This document shows positions 36,558-46,475 of a stretch of 64,000 nt of DNA, one piece after another. The notes below the pieces were generated by a model, which did not search any database, was not told the DNA's origin, and saw only the letters and a program-made list of their open reading frames with translations. Every line of letters begins with the position of its first letter. Positions within the stretch are counted from its first letter, which is position 1. The DNA is taken from the NCBI GenBank assembly GCA_027451745.1, contig DAIDIP010000016.1:1-64000 (forward strand). The letters are read 5' to 3'. Made by a program: the position numbers and the translations under genes. Source of the stretch: Candidatus Melainabacteria bacterium. Lineage in GTDB: Bacteria > Cyanobacteriota > Vampirovibrionia > Obscuribacterales > Obscuribacteraceae.

Positions 36558-37880
36558 TCAGCCAGCCAAAGACGTTTCTGAGTGATTAGCAAGTTCTTGT
36601 CTGTATTTTTTCACAGTAATAAAAACGCGAATATAAATCCACACTAATAACGCTATCAAGATTCTTGACTGGATAGATGCTGACTTCATAGAAATAAAAC
36701 CTATCATATACAAATCCATCAATATCCAAGCAATAAAAACGTCTGTTATCAACCTTTTATTGGCTCGCAAACTTTTTACGCCAAAAATAAGCATGCCCGC
36801 AAGAGCAAATACACCTAAATCATAAAAAAGTAAATATCGAGCAACAATCGGTAAAATAGCAATTCCTAAAATAAGAATCAAAGGAGCTACACTTTCTTCA
36901 TCTGTTTTTGCCGTTCTAATCAATTGTCTGCATAGAAAGAGGGCCTGCACAAAAAGAACAGTCCCAAAAAAATATACTAATGTGTGCAAAACTGGTTTAA
37001 ACTCAAACGAACTTTGTTCAAAAAGCTTCATCGGTAAAGAGCTAACTAAGTATCTAGAGGCAGGATAAATATTATCTGATAAGACTACATGAGCTCGTAA
37101 AAGCATAAACCATGCCGTTGCAATTTTTGGTCCGAAACAAAAAATGTTGATCACAGCACTTGAAAAAATTCCGATAGTAAAACCATAAAGTGCCTTTAGC
37201 CTTCCTGATATCGCATAGGAACCAATAAAAAGAAAAATGACTGGAAAAAATTGTGGTTTCAGTGACAGTATCGACCAGACTAAACCTGCCAATATTGCCT
37301 TCTTTCTTTGAAAAAGAAAATATCCAAAGGACAACGGTAAAAGAACCATAACTAAATCCATTTGTCCTTCGAAAAGCAAATGAAACACAGGTCCAAAAAG
37401 AATGCTCAAAAAAAAGAACGAGTCCCAGTGCTTATTAGTCGTTTTGGATATGAAAATTGTTGAAAGCAAAAGAGCGAATACACAAAAGCTCTGCCAAATT
37501 ACAAAAGCTGTGCGCAATGGGAAACAAGCGAAGAATTTTGCCATTAAAGCTATAAACGGTGGATAAAGAAAAGCAGTAGTGCTTGTCACAGGCATAAGTT
37601 CCAAGCACCTATGCGTATATAGATTAAAGGCAGAATTATCAAAATTGTTCTTACTCGGGTTGAGATAAAGTTCAGTAACTTTACCATCTTCAACCATACG
37701 TCCTGCGCTATAAGTAACATTCGCAAAATCCGTCTTCCATAATTGACCAGAGAAATTGATTGACGCATAAGCTAAAAACGCCAAAAGCAAAATGGATAAT
37801 ATACGTGTGAAAAAAAATAATTTTCGAGCCGCAAAACTATTTGCTAATTCAGAAAATCCAATTTTCGACATATGCTTCAT
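36558..37880 (-). CDS. GT87-type membrane glycosyltransferase
   Basis: 440 residues, paralogue of the next gene downstream. Motifs are TDFANV (loop Asp), FLYPPFI, GQMDLVMVLLPLSFGYF and LKPQFFPV, in the order seen in GT87 proteins. Two tandem enzymes could add two successive sugars or act on different acceptors. The N-terminal 20 residues are cytoplasmic and mildly basic. It is 30 bases downstream of the DUF362 gene in the operon. Donor (polyprenyl-phosphate sugar) is inferred from the family, not seen. Confidence 0.78.
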   Translation of the reverse strand: MKHMSKIGFSELANSFAARKLFFFTRILSILLLAFLAYASINFSGQLWKTDFANVTYSAGRMVEDGKVTELYLNPSKNNFDNSAFNLYTHRCLELMPVTSTTAFLYPPFIALMAKFFACFPLRTAFVIWQSFCVFALLLSTIFISKTTNKHWDSFFFLSILFGPVFHLLFEGQMDLVMVLLPLSFGYFLFQRKKAILAGLVWSILSLKPQFFPVIFLFIGSYAISGRLKALYGFTIGIFSSAVINIFCFGPKIATAWFMLLRAHVVLSDNIYPASRYLVSSLPMKLFEQSSFEFKPVLHTLVYFFGTVLFVQALFLCRQLIRTAKTDEESVAPLILILGIAILPIVARYLLFYDLGVFALAGMLIFGVKSLRANKRLITDVFIAWILMDLYMIGFISMKSASIQSRILIALLVWIYIRVFITVKKYRQELANHSETSLAG

Positions 37881-37910
37881 CTTTTTTTACACGTTTGTAG
37901 CACAAGTCTA

Positions 37911-38984
37911 CTAACTCGCACCAGACTGTGATTGATTGCTCAACAGTTTATCTGAAAGTTTTCTATCTTTTAAATATGTAACTGGCCTTTTGAAGTCACT
38001 TACTACATCCTTAATATTAGCGCCCACTATCTTGATTTCAGAAGGATCAACATTACCTATTACTTGCCCAGCTACTCTAATGTAATCAAGCTCACTTAGG
38101 TCATATCCCATTATTCTGGCGCAAACCGCATCCACAGCTGCTGGATCACTACCGGCAATAATCAAACCCATTTCTTTGGCTGTACCATTAATCGGTCCAT
38201 CTCCTTCCATCGCCGTTATTGCATCCACTATGGATAAGCGAGTGGGAACAAGTCGATTTATATCAAGAATGCAATGAGGTATTCCAGCAAAATGTAAGAA
38301 GTTCTTTGGAAAACCGTACTTGCGCCCAGGGAAAAGGCCAAATAAATTTTTCATTGCGCAAGTCATGCCTACCCAGTGATGTGTTTTCATCTTTGGTACA
38401 CTCACTACGGCATCAGCCTCTACTATTGTTTTAGGTAGTATAAAGTGGTCGACATTGGCAAAACTATGCTCTATAGGCACCTCGACAGAATCATCTAAGT
38501 TGAGATCTATAAAAGGCAGGCCCATTTCTTTACAAATCTGCCCTATGCCCGTCGTTGCAAGAATTTGCTCAGTATCTCGCATATGTCCAGGTCCCTCAGC
38601 AATAATTATTTTTCTTGCACCTAAATAATCCACAACTTGAGCAGCTGCCCTCAATACTTCTGGACGAGTTGTTATCGGTGCATTAATCGGACACTCAACC
38701 ATATTAGGCTTCAATACGACAGTTTTGCCTTTAAAATCTCCGACTTTTAGCTCACTCATTTTGTCTTTGATAATGCCAAATAAATCATCCTCATAAGATT
38801 TTGCTTTTAAAATACCTACTGTAGAAGGCGCTGCTAGACGATTAAGTTTTTGATGAGCGCTTGGTTCAGGTAGTTTTGTTAACAAAGGTGTGGGGAGCGC
38901 AGCACACCCTGCTAAAGCAACCGATGCCAAAGATGCTTTGAGAAATGATCTGCGCTCTATTTGATCTTTATCTGATTCAGACAA
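37911..38984 (-). CDS. Tat-exported DUF362 protein
   Basis: 357 residues. The N-terminus carries a twin-arginine signal (RRSFLK) and then LAGC, which could be a lipobox for a Tat-exported lipoprotein. The rest is the DUF362 domain: VVLKPNMVECP, KMKTHHWVGMTCAMKNLFG and IVDAITAMEGDGP. DUF362 proteins are often linked to iron-sulphur clusters or cofactors, but no activity is agreed. Export by Tat suggests folding, perhaps with a cofactor, in the cytoplasm. It is in an operon between the terpene-cyclase-fold gene (11 bases upstream) and the GT87 pair. Confidence 0.82.
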   Translation of the reverse strand: MSESDKDQIERRSFLKASLASVALAGCAALPTPLLTKLPEPSAHQKLNRLAAPSTVGILKAKSYEDDLFGIIKDKMSELKVGDFKGKTVVLKPNMVECPINAPITTRPEVLRAAAQVVDYLGARKIIIAEGPGHMRDTEQILATTGIGQICKEMGLPFIDLNLDDSVEVPIEHSFANVDHFILPKTIVEADAVVSVPKMKTHHWVGMTCAMKNLFGLFPGRKYGFPKNFLHFAGIPHCILDINRLVPTRLSIVDAITAMEGDGPINGTAKEMGLIIAGSDPAAVDAVCARIMGYDLSELDYIRVAGQVIGNVDPSEIKIVGANIKDVVSDFKRPVTYLKDRKLSDKLLSNQSQSGAS

Positions 38985-38995
38985 AATACTTCCTC

Positions 38996-39967
38996 TTATA
39001 TAACTTTGTTATTAGCGTTCGATTTTATTGGTCTTAACGGATTAACGTCATTAACAGTGTTCATAGCCAACAAAGACAGCGCTGTAACGAAATAATTAGT
39101 ACCAAAACTTCCATCTGCATTTTGTAAGGTTAGCAACTGCTTTAAATGTAGATCGCAATCATAACCGTGAGCATTTAATGCTAAAACGGTCCAAGCAAGT
39201 GACATACTAGAATGATTGTTCTCTTCAATTTTGCTTAGATACTTGAGAGCATCTCTGACTCTATTATCTAATGGTTTATCAGGAAGAGCTAACAATGCCT
39301 CTGCTGTAGTAACTCTGTAAGGTGGATAAAAAGTCCCCAGAGAATAAAAACTACCATGATTCCAGCCGCCTCCTCTACAGGCATGATCGAGCAAGAATTT
39401 ATTAGCATGAAAAACTGCTGAAGAAGAAATTTCATCGTTTATTACAATTGGTATCTTGAGCGCCATTAAGCAATAAGATGTCGGCTCAATCCAGTTATAA
39501 CAATCAGGATCCCAGGGCCATCCCCTCGCATAATGCAGTCCTGTAGCTCCTTTTGATAAAAGAAGCAGCAGCCTGGCTACTGGAGATAAGAAATCAACAC
39601 GCATCGACAATAAATAATGAATAGCATTCGTAAGTCCTCTTTCTATATCTTGCGCTCTTTTCCCGGACTGCGGCTGATAATAATCAACGATCCGCAACGC
39701 AAGGACAGCAGGTCCGCTTGTCCAGTCAGATGTACCAAGACCTGGGCCAGTCGACCAGCCACCGTCAATATTTTGATTTTTTAATAGATAATCTATGACC
39801 GCTTCAATTGATGAGACGCCACTGCTTGCCAAAGCAATTAATGCCCAGGCCGTAGCTTCGGTAGAAGGAGACTGTTCAGCTGAAAATAAATACGAACAAA
39901 AACCCTTAGCTAAATCAGCTTTGAGAAAGTCTTGGGTTTTAAATAACTGCTCTGCGTTATTGACCAC
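38996..39967 (-). CDS. Terpene-cyclase/prenyltransferase-fold protein
   Basis: 323 residues. It shows repeated alpha-helical units with QW-like motifs, QNIDGGWS near residue 65 and LQNADGSFG near 290, typical of the alpha/alpha-barrel of squalene-hopene cyclases and prenyltransferase beta subunits. It is about half the length of a full squalene-hopene cyclase (about 630) and the DXDD catalytic motif is not visible, so it may be one barrel only and not a cyclase. Start codon GTG. It heads the operon with DUF362 and two GT87 genes. A possible role is handling the polyprenyl lipid donor or a terpenoid-like ligand (inference). Confidence 0.7.
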   Translation of the reverse strand: MVNNAEQLFKTQDFLKADLAKGFCSYLFSAEQSPSTEATAWALIALASSGVSSIEAVIDYLLKNQNIDGGWSTGPGLGTSDWTSGPAVLALRIVDYYQPQSGKRAQDIERGLTNAIHYLLSMRVDFLSPVARLLLLLSKGATGLHYARGWPWDPDCYNWIEPTSYCLMALKIPIVINDEISSSAVFHANKFLLDHACRGGGWNHGSFYSLGTFYPPYRVTTAEALLALPDKPLDNRVRDALKYLSKIEENNHSSMSLAWTVLALNAHGYDCDLHLKQLLTLQNADGSFGTNYFVTALSLLAMNTVNDVNPLRPIKSNANNKVI

Positions 39968-40034
39968 GAATTACTTCTATTAGTTACTAATCGAACTTCT
40001 GATAATCAAAATATTCTATAATGATCCGACTTAA

Positions 40035-40235
40035 TTAAGATCCTTCTGAAACCATAGACGTCATTGCCGATCCAAGATACGAAAATGTTTGGCTAATAGA
40101 ATCTTTAAGTGTTCCGGCAAGTACTGAAACAATCAAAACACACATCAAAGCCACAAACGCCAGCACAGCCGTGTATTCTGTAAGCCCCTGTCCTGATTCA
40201 TCTTCTATAAAAAGCTTCAGCAAATGAGCTGACAT
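40035..40235 (-). CDS. flp: Flp-family pilin
   Basis: 66 residues. It has the Flp prepilin plan: short basic leader, SGQGLTEY containing the Gly cleavage site and Glu at +5, then one hydrophobic helix of about 22 residues. The start at ATG 40235 has AGGG about eight bases upstream. It is divergent from the main tad cluster and paralogous to the pilin at 40889, the two sharing the DESGQG-TEY-AVLAFVA core. It is processed by the prepilin peptidase at 47774 and assembled by TadA/B/C. Confidence 0.88.
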   Translation of the reverse strand: MSAHLLKLFIEDESGQGLTEYTAVLAFVALMCVLIVSVLAGTLKDSISQTFSYLGSAMTSMVSEGS

Positions 40236-40888
40236 GATGGACACCCTGAAATAGGCGTGCTAAATAACTATTTTTCGGATCTCAAGACCCGTGTTGTTGA
40301 TCAAGAACTAGTAAGTATTCGGTGCTGCGAATTTTAAACGCCGTCTTGATATGAAGATCAAGCTAATTCCACTTTACGTCTTCTATAGCGTTAGGGTATT
40401 ATAATTTAATTATTAATCTTAAAGATAGAGTTCGACTCCTGTATTAAGTTCTCATAACTTCATTCAAAAATAAAAATCTTTAGCCACTGGCAGCTTGATG
40501 TCTGGCATGAAAAAATATTAGGCCCTTTTTAAGTTTCTTTTATTTTATAAAGTGCCGCCAAATAATACATTGCAGACTCGGCCAAGCCTCTTACTTGTGT
40601 AAGACAAAAATTAAAATTCGCTTTTACCTCTTGGCGGTTCTTGCTCAGCACAGTACTATAAAAACAGTAGCCTGATTCCATTGTTCAAATTTGGTCAATA
40701 ACGCTTTCCAAATAAGACATGGAAATTAGATACGCAAAAGGTAATTAAATTTTTTGTCCTATTATATTTACTATTAATTGAATAGAAAAATTACCGCTTT
40801 GACTCGTTCAATATTATGCGTCTTCTGATCAGGTTTTATTACTAACTTCATGAGTTGGTTTTTGTTTGTCTTAGCTAAGGAGGATACT
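40236..40888. other. Long intergenic region between two flp genes
   Basis: 653 bases with no supported gene. It is AT-rich and must hold the divergent promoters of both pilin genes. The pair CTTGAT...ATCAAG near 40350-40370 could form a small hairpin. TATAAT-like patches occur around 40399. No riboswitch or known RNA was recognised. Confidence 0.5.
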
Positions 40889-41083
40889 ATGTCTAATTTA
40901 CTAAAACGCTTTGTTGCCGACGAGTCGGGGCAAGGTATTACAGAATACGGTGCTGTACTGGCATTCGTAGCTATCTTAGTAGCCCTGGTTGTGTCATTAC
41001 TTTCAGGTACACTGAAAAACTCAGTCAGTCAATGTTTCTCAAGTCTGGCAAGCAGCATGACTGCCTTGGTAGCTGCATCATAA
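40889..41083 (+). CDS. flp: Flp-family pilin (main tad locus)
   Basis: 64 residues. An excellent ribosome site AAGGAGG (40877-40883) five bases before ATG fixes the start at 40889, not the earlier ATG at 40850. DESGQGITEYGAVLAF is the Flp processing region, with cleavage after Gly and a Tyr after Glu, followed by one membrane helix and a Ser-rich end. It makes the fibre of the Tad pilus. A strong hairpin terminator follows 38 bases later, consistent with high expression from its own transcript. Confidence 0.92.
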   Translation: MSNLLKRFVADESGQGITEYGAVLAFVAILVALVVSLLSGTLKNSVSQCFSSLASSMTALVAAS

Positions 41084-41120
41084 TATTTGCTAAGTTACCG
41101 ATCTTTCAACAATGTGATGG

Positions 41121-41155
41121 TGATAAGGGAAGGGAAACCTTCCCTTATCATTTAT
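41121..41155 (+). terminator. Rho-independent terminator after flp
   Basis: Perfect 13-bp stem (TGATAAGGGAAGG at 41121-41133 with CCTTCCCTTATCA at 41138-41150) closed by a GAAA tetraloop and followed by TTTATT. It ends flp transcription and may let some polymerase through to cpaB 230 bases downstream. Confidence 0.88.
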
Positions 41156-41382
41156 TGGACTTATAAATATTGATGCGAATAAAAATTGTCCAAGCGTGGC
41201 AAGAAACTATCGGCAGCTATCATTAAATTTGCCAAGAATCATTCCATTTGATAGATCAAATTGCTTTGATCACTGATCTGGCTGCATAATGGGAATGATA
41301 TAAGCAGCATATGTTCTAATCTTAGTAATTCAAGGTCCAAAATGTTTAGTAAATCAAATAATCGAGAAAAGGGGGAAGCGTA

Positions 41383-42339
41383 ATGAATCCATTACGGGCT
41401 CTGGTGTTACAACTATCCAGAATACCAATCGCTTTGTTGTTGGTAATTATTGTCGTCATTGCCGGCGTAATTGCCATAGGTGTAACTGGAATTATTTCCG
41501 AATCACAAAAAACTTATGAGGCTCGCAAAGCTGAACTAGAACAAAAGGCTAATGCCAAGGGCAAAGTCGTATACACAGTACACGACATTGCAGAAGGTCA
41601 GCCCATTCCTGGTGACGCCCTTGAAGAGCGTGAAATCGAGCAGAGCAAAATCCCTCAAGATGCTATTACTTCTGCCAGTTTAGCCACTGGAAGAATTGCT
41701 AAATACGGTATCTTGGCAGGACAAATTGTTTCTCAACACGATTTAGCCCCTCAAGGAATATCGCTTGGTTTTGAGTCCAAACTTAAAGAAGGCATGCGGG
41801 CTATTACTTTTGGTGTTGATAACAATTCTGGCGTAGCTGGATTTATCACTCCTGACAGCCATGTAGATATTATTTCAATGGTTGGTACAGCCGGTGATAC
41901 AAAAGCTTCTCCGATATTATCAGACGTAGAAGTTATTGCAGTAGGTACTACATATCAAAAGAGTCCTGGACAATCGGCTGCAATGCCTTCCAGTTCAATA
42001 ACAGTCTGTGTATCTCCTGAAGATGCTAACAAGCTAATTAAAGCAATTAGCGCTAGCAAACTTTATCTGACACTGAGGAATGACAAAGATCATACTCCAG
42101 TAGCCACAGTGGATGTAACATCCCTGTTCGGTGGTTCTGGCGGAGGATCTGGCGGAAAAGACGACCTGGCTGCTCTACCACCACCAAATTCGTTGCCACC
42201 ACCCCCACTACCAGGCGGTGACGTAGGCGGCGACCTGCCAGGAGCATTAGCTCCAGCGGCCCCACCACCTCCTCCTTTACATGAAGTTGAGATTTGGTCT
42301 GGTTCGAAGAAAGATGTGGTTTCCGTACCCACAAACTAA
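41383..42339 (+). CDS. cpaB: Flp pilus assembly protein CpaB/RcpC
   Basis: 318 residues. One N-terminal membrane helix (about 14-36) is followed by an SAF-type domain (VVYTVHDIAEGQPIPGDALEERE, about 63-125) and the RcpC module up to about 235. The C-terminal 80 residues are rich in Gly and Pro, with runs of Pro, and should be a flexible, surface or wall-spanning part. CpaB stabilises the pilus channel with the secretin in the Tad system. No secretin gene is in the window. Confidence 0.88.
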   Translation: MNPLRALVLQLSRIPIALLLVIIVVIAGVIAIGVTGIISESQKTYEARKAELEQKANAKGKVVYTVHDIAEGQPIPGDALEEREIEQSKIPQDAITSASLATGRIAKYGILAGQIVSQHDLAPQGISLGFESKLKEGMRAITFGVDNNSGVAGFITPDSHVDIISMVGTAGDTKASPILSDVEVIAVGTTYQKSPGQSAAMPSSSITVCVSPEDANKLIKAISASKLYLTLRNDKDHTPVATVDVTSLFGGSGGGSGGKDDLAALPPPNSLPPPPLPGGDVGGDLPGALAPAAPPPPPLHEVEIWSGSKKDVVSVPTN

Positions 42340-42435
42340 AGTAATAGCCCTTTAGTGAACGCAGGGAAGGATTCATCTCCATTCGGCTGGGTACAAAATT
42401 AATAGTTGGCTTAGCGGAGGCTTGGATTTTAAAGC

Positions 42436-43614
42436 ATGAAACTGACTACATTATTAGTTTGTGATGCTGGTTTGGACAAACGACAAACTATTGAAGACTT
42501 GATTCACAGTCAACCTTCTTTAGCCCTCGTAAGCACTGTTTCAGGAAGCATGGCACGAGAACAAATAGGCAGCTTACACCCTAAGCTTGTCTGGATTGAG
42601 CTTAGCCCAGCGCCTGTACGGGGCTTATCCTTACTGGCCGAATTGAGAGAAACCTTTCCTGATGTTTACTTCTTTGTAAGTTACGAAGTTCCGGACCCTG
42701 AGTTGATTCGAACAGCCTATCGTTTAGGCGCTTCAGACTTTCTTGATGCTGAACGTTGGCGAACAGATTTACCAGCTGCAGTTCAGAGTATCCAACTTAA
42801 ACATCAAAGTGAATCAATATCTACAGCTGCTGGTAAAGTGATTGCTACATTTAGTCCTACTGGTGGCATTGGTGTCACTACTATCTGTACAAATTTAGCT
42901 GGTTATTTGGGCAAATATGGTGAAACTTGCATTGTAGATTTAGATTTGCAATTCGGCATGATTTCACAATATCTCAATCTAGAACCCTCTTTTAGCTTAA
43001 GTACAATTGACTTTTCGCATACTAACTTCGATGCCACATATCTGAGAAATTTGATGACCAGATATGATGAGAAATTGAGCATCTTAGCTGCTCCACTTGA
43101 TCTAGAAGATATTGGTGATATTTATGCAGCTCAAGTACAAGAAATTTTGTACACAGCCAAGCAAGAATTTCGCTTCACTTTAGTTGATCTGCCAAAAAAT
43201 CTGCTTGATGAAAGAGCTATTGCTACCTTGGATTTAGCCGATGAAGTATTAGTCATTACTGAATACAACTGGGCAGCAATTGTAAATGCTAGAAAATGCT
43301 TAGATACATTCAAGGCGCATTACAATCAAGAAAAGTTGCTTCTCGTGATTAATCGTTCAGAATGGCAACCGCAAGACGTTTTAAGCGAATGTCGCGCCAG
43401 TTTAAACTATCCTATTTTCCATGAAATCCCCAATGACGTTAAAACCGCCAAATGGGCAAATAATCAAGGACAAATTGCCCCTCCGAAATCAGACTTGGGA
43501 AAATCACTTAATTCCCTCGCTAGAAGATTAGGCGGTGGCGAACAGTTAATGATCACACAAAAAGACACTGAAACATCTCAAGGTTTCAAGTTGCCTGCGT
43601 TTTTCAAACGTTAG
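42436..43614 (+). CDS. tadZ: Flp pilus localisation protein TadZ/CpaE
   Basis: 392 residues. Residues 1-125 are a pseudo-receiver domain (acceptor position has Glu55 in place of Asp), followed by a ParA/MinD-like ATPase (about 135-375): TGGIGVTTI replaces the usual KGGxGKTT so both canonical lysines are missing, a known trait of many TadZ proteins; VDLDLQFG and VDLPK supply the A' and B regions. It marks the pole or site where the Tad pilus is built. ATG 42436 follows cpaB after 96 bases. Followed by two copies of the interspersed repeat. Confidence 0.88.
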   Translation: MKLTTLLVCDAGLDKRQTIEDLIHSQPSLALVSTVSGSMAREQIGSLHPKLVWIELSPAPVRGLSLLAELRETFPDVYFFVSYEVPDPELIRTAYRLGASDFLDAERWRTDLPAAVQSIQLKHQSESISTAAGKVIATFSPTGGIGVTTICTNLAGYLGKYGETCIVDLDLQFGMISQYLNLEPSFSLSTIDFSHTNFDATYLRNLMTRYDEKLSILAAPLDLEDIGDIYAAQVQEILYTAKQEFRFTLVDLPKNLLDERAIATLDLADEVLVITEYNWAAIVNARKCLDTFKAHYNQEKLLLVINRSEWQPQDVLSECRASLNYPIFHEIPNDVKTAKWANNQGQIAPPKSDLGKSLNSLARRLGGGEQLMITQKDTETSQGFKLPAFFKR

Positions 43615-43645
43615 TGGGTGCATAATAGATGAAGGACCAAGAAAT

Positions 43646-43757
43646 GAGATTTAGCAAAACACGGATGGCGAGCAAAGCCTGAACATCCGCTGTGAGACGT
43701 GGATACGCGCGTCGAGCCAAGGATTAAAAAGGCGAGGCAGCGCAAAAACCAAGGAAG
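43646..43757 (+). repeat. Interspersed repeat, copy C
   Basis: Divergent copy in the 256-base gap between tadZ and tadA. It shares the 5' AATGAGAT-TTAGC, GATACGCGCG and the 3' AGGCGAGGCAGCGC with the family. It lies in the same orientation as the pilus genes. Confidence 0.6.
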
Positions 43758-43767
43758 GAATAATAAG

Positions 43768-43862
43768 TGAGACAAGGATGCTGGTGAGGCATCCGCAGGT
43801 GAACGAAGAAGGGTACGCGCGTACGAGCTGAAGGAACTGAAGCGAGGCAGCGCTACAAGAGG
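43768..43862 (+). repeat. Interspersed repeat, copy D
   Basis: Second, adjacent copy before tadA. It has the perfect palindrome GTACGCGCGTAC at 43813-43824 and ends in GAAGCGAGGCAGCGCT. The AAGAGGATA ribosome region of tadA follows directly. Confidence 0.6.
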
Positions 43863-43870
43863 ATAAGCAC

Positions 43871-45508
43871 ATGGGCGACGAGAGAAAAGATCAAAATCTA
43901 CCAGCAAGACCAGCCTCCTCACTGATGGGACAATTGGTGAGACAAAGACAGGGTGCCGATGTTGTTCCTTCGCAAGGACAACAAACCGGGATCGCTGGAC
44001 AACAAGGTTCTACTGGTATGGGAAGTAAAACCGCTGCCCCGCCGCCCGGACAAAGCGGCATGCAACGTCCTGGTGGTCCAGCAACAGGGGTTGCCGGTGG
44101 GAATCGTCCTGGAGCAGCTGTTGAACCAACATCTGGTCCCACACGCGCAGAAATTGAACGCATTGATTCTAAAGAAGATGGTGGCTATGGACATGGTGGT
44201 GCTTCTGAAAATGCTGCTGTAGCTGGGGACCTGGGAGCAAAGTTTTCTGCTAATCAAGGACTTATCCGTGAGCGAGAAAAATTTATTATTGATCAATTGA
44301 GACGTGAGCTTGATACATCTCGTTTAACCAATATATCTGAAGATACTCAAGCTCAAGTAAGAGCTCGTATTCGGGAAATCGTCAACTCTGATCCTGCTCC
44401 TTTGACTATGATGGAAAAGGGTATTCTTTTGCAGAATGTACTTGATGAAGTATTCGGGTTCGGTCCTCTTGGTCCGCTTCTTCGCGATCCAAGCATAGGT
44501 GATATTTGTGTCAATGGTGTAAGCAATATATATGTTGAACGTCATGGGCGCTTAGAAAAAACAGGCGTTGCTTTTGAAAATGAGAAACACTTACGACAAA
44601 CAATAGACAAAATTATTCAACCACTAGGAAGAAGATTGGATGATAACTCGCCAATGGTGGATGCTCGTCTTCCAAACGGTTCACGTGTTAATGCCACAAT
44701 TCCGCCTGTGACTATTGATGGTCCTACCATCACCATCCGATGTTTCGGTGCTAATGCTATGTCGCTTGGTCAATTGGTCGAAAAAGGCGCCATGTCAGTG
44801 CAAATGGCTGAGGTGCTCAAATCATGTGTTAAAGGACGTATTAATTTAATTATTTCTGGAGGTACAGGTTCTGGCAAAACCACTTTGCTCAACGCCTTAT
44901 CTTCACACATAAATCCAAGAGAAAGAATTATCACTATCGAAGACGCGGCTGAATTACGCTTGCAACACGATCACTGGGTACGCATGGAAACAAGGCCTGC
45001 CAATACTGAAGGGAAGGGACAAATTACACAGCGTATGCTTGTTATCAACACACTTCGTATGCGACCAGACCGAATCATCATGGGGGAATGCCGTGGTGAA
45101 GAAGCATTTGATATGTTACAGGCCATGAATACAGGTCACTCAGGTTCAATGACCACAATTCACGCCAACTCTCCTCGTGACTGTACAAAACGTCTTGAGA
45201 ATATGATTTTGATGGGTGGTCTGGATATGCCAGCCAAAGCAGCACGCGAGTTAATCGCTTCAGCTATTCAAGTCATTGTACAAATCAAACGTCTAGAAGA
45301 CGGAACAAGAAGAGTTACCGAAGTATCTGAAATAACTGGGATGGAAGGAGAAACAATAGCAATTAGTACGCTATTCCATTTAGAAAGAGAGGGACGCGAC
45401 GCCCGTGGATTTTTCAAATGTCGTCACGTTGGCTCCGGCTTACCGCCTAAGTTTCTTGAGCAATTAGAACAAGAATCTATACCATTCAAACTCGAATGGT
45501 TGAGGTAA
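43871..45508 (+). CDS. tadA: Flp pilus assembly ATPase TadA/CpaF
   Basis: 545 residues. After a Gly/Gln/Pro-rich disordered N-terminus of about 125 residues, longer than usual, come the secretion-ATPase domains: [19 protein letters not shown], Walker [13 protein letters not shown], the Asp and His boxes ([23 protein letters not shown]) and [14 protein letters not shown]. It drives assembly of Flp pilin from the inner membrane. ATG 43871 has AAGAGG about eight bases upstream. Part of one operon with tadB and tadC. Confidence 0.95.
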   Translation: MGDERKDQNLPARPASSLMGQLVRQRQGADVVPSQGQQTGIAGQQGSTGMGSKTAAPPPGQSGMQRPGGPATGVAGGNRPGAAVEPTSGPTRAEIERIDSKEDGGYGHGGASENAAVAGDLGAKFSANQGLIREREKFIIDQLRRELDTSRLTNISEDTQAQVRARIREIVNSDPAPLTMMEKGILLQNVLDEVFGFGPLGPLLRDPSIGDICVNGVSNIYVERHGRLEKTGVAFENEKHLRQTIDKIIQPLGRRLDDNSPMVDARLPNGSRVNATIPPVTIDGPTITIRCFGANAMSLGQLVEKGAMSVQMAEVLKSCVKGRINLIISGGTGSGKTTLLNALSSHINPRERIITIEDAAELRLQHDHWVRMETRPANTEGKGQITQRMLVINTLRMRPDRIIMGECRGEEAFDMLQAMNTGHSGSMTTIHANSPRDCTKRLENMILMGGLDMPAKAARELIASAIQVIVQIKRLEDGTRRVTEVSEITGMEGETIAISTLFHLEREGRDARGFFKCRHVGSGLPPKFLEQLEQESIPFKLEWLR

Positions 45509-45530
45509 CCAACAAAACAATAGTTAAATT

Positions 45531-46463
45531 ATGGATACAGTAGGCATATCAATATTCGTCACAATACTTCTGCTTGGGGTAGTAGCAGTCATTGCCGCTC
45601 GTCGCCCATGGGCAGATGATCTAATTCGCCTCGACAAACACAAAAAGGCGATGCGATCAAAATATCATGAAGAAGACGAAGTAAGCATATTCCTTACCCA
45701 ACGTACTAATTATCTAGCCCAAAAACTTGCTCAAGCAGGTTTAGAAGCCAAGTACGATCAAATGAAAGTACAATGGATAGGCGCAACAATCGTAAGCGGA
45801 ATTATCTTCGCTGTTATTGCTTATATGAATATGCCAGAACTAGCAGTCTTAGGCTTCATTTTTGGCTTGGTTCTCGGTGCTGGTGGTTTCGTTGGTTACA
45901 TTGGACATCTTGCACATCTTCGACAACAGAAAGTTACCGAACAATTGCCTCAAGTACTTGAGACGATGGTAAGCTCGTTAAGAGCAGGTTCGCCAGTTAT
46001 AGAAGTGTTTAAAGTATTAGCAGAAACTGCTGTTGATCCAATCCGATCTGAATTTAAGCGTGGTCTTGTTTCACTTCAGCTTGGAAAACCTTTTAGAGAA
46101 GTAATGGGAGAAATGGCTGTACGCATCCATACCCCCGATTTCCGTTTACTCACTGCCGCTATTTTTATAAGTCAAGACGTAGGTGGTAACTTAGCAGAAG
46201 TTGTTGCAACAATTGCTGAGGCTATTCGTGAACGCTTCAAATTGCGCGACTATATGAATGCCTTAACTGCTCAAGGAAAAATGACTGCTCTATTCATCGG
46301 TTCGTTACCTTATGGTATTACCTTCCTCACTTATTTAATTTCACCAGGGTATATTGTTCCGTTCCTTAATCACCCTATAGCACGTATCGTTCTATTTGCG
46401 CTCATCATCTGGGAAAGTATAGGCGCGTGGATCCTCATTAAAATGACCACTTTCGATGTGTAG
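45531..46463 (+). CDS. tadB: Flp pilus assembly protein TadB
   Basis: 310 residues. N-terminal helix, a cytoplasmic portion, two central helices and the T2SS-F (GspF-like) domain (EQLPQVLETMVSSLRAGSPVIEVFKVLAE, VGGNLAEVVATIAEAIRER). TadB is one of the two inner-membrane platform proteins that transmit TadA's work to pilin. It follows tadA after 22 bases. Confidence 0.92.
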   Translation: MDTVGISIFVTILLLGVVAVIAARRPWADDLIRLDKHKKAMRSKYHEEDEVSIFLTQRTNYLAQKLAQAGLEAKYDQMKVQWIGATIVSGIIFAVIAYMNMPELAVLGFIFGLVLGAGGFVGYIGHLAHLRQQKVTEQLPQVLETMVSSLRAGSPVIEVFKVLAETAVDPIRSEFKRGLVSLQLGKPFREVMGEMAVRIHTPDFRLLTAAIFISQDVGGNLAEVVATIAEAIRERFKLRDYMNALTAQGKMTALFIGSLPYGITFLTYLISPGYIVPFLNHPIARIVLFALIIWESIGAWILIKMTTFDV

Positions 46464-46475
46464 GAGTATTTAATC

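Noticed and set aside
43611-43922. Open reading frames on the minus strand across the tadZ-tadA gap
   Set aside because: They come from the GC-rich repeats C and D read antisense; no ribosome site, no known composition, and they overlap tadA.
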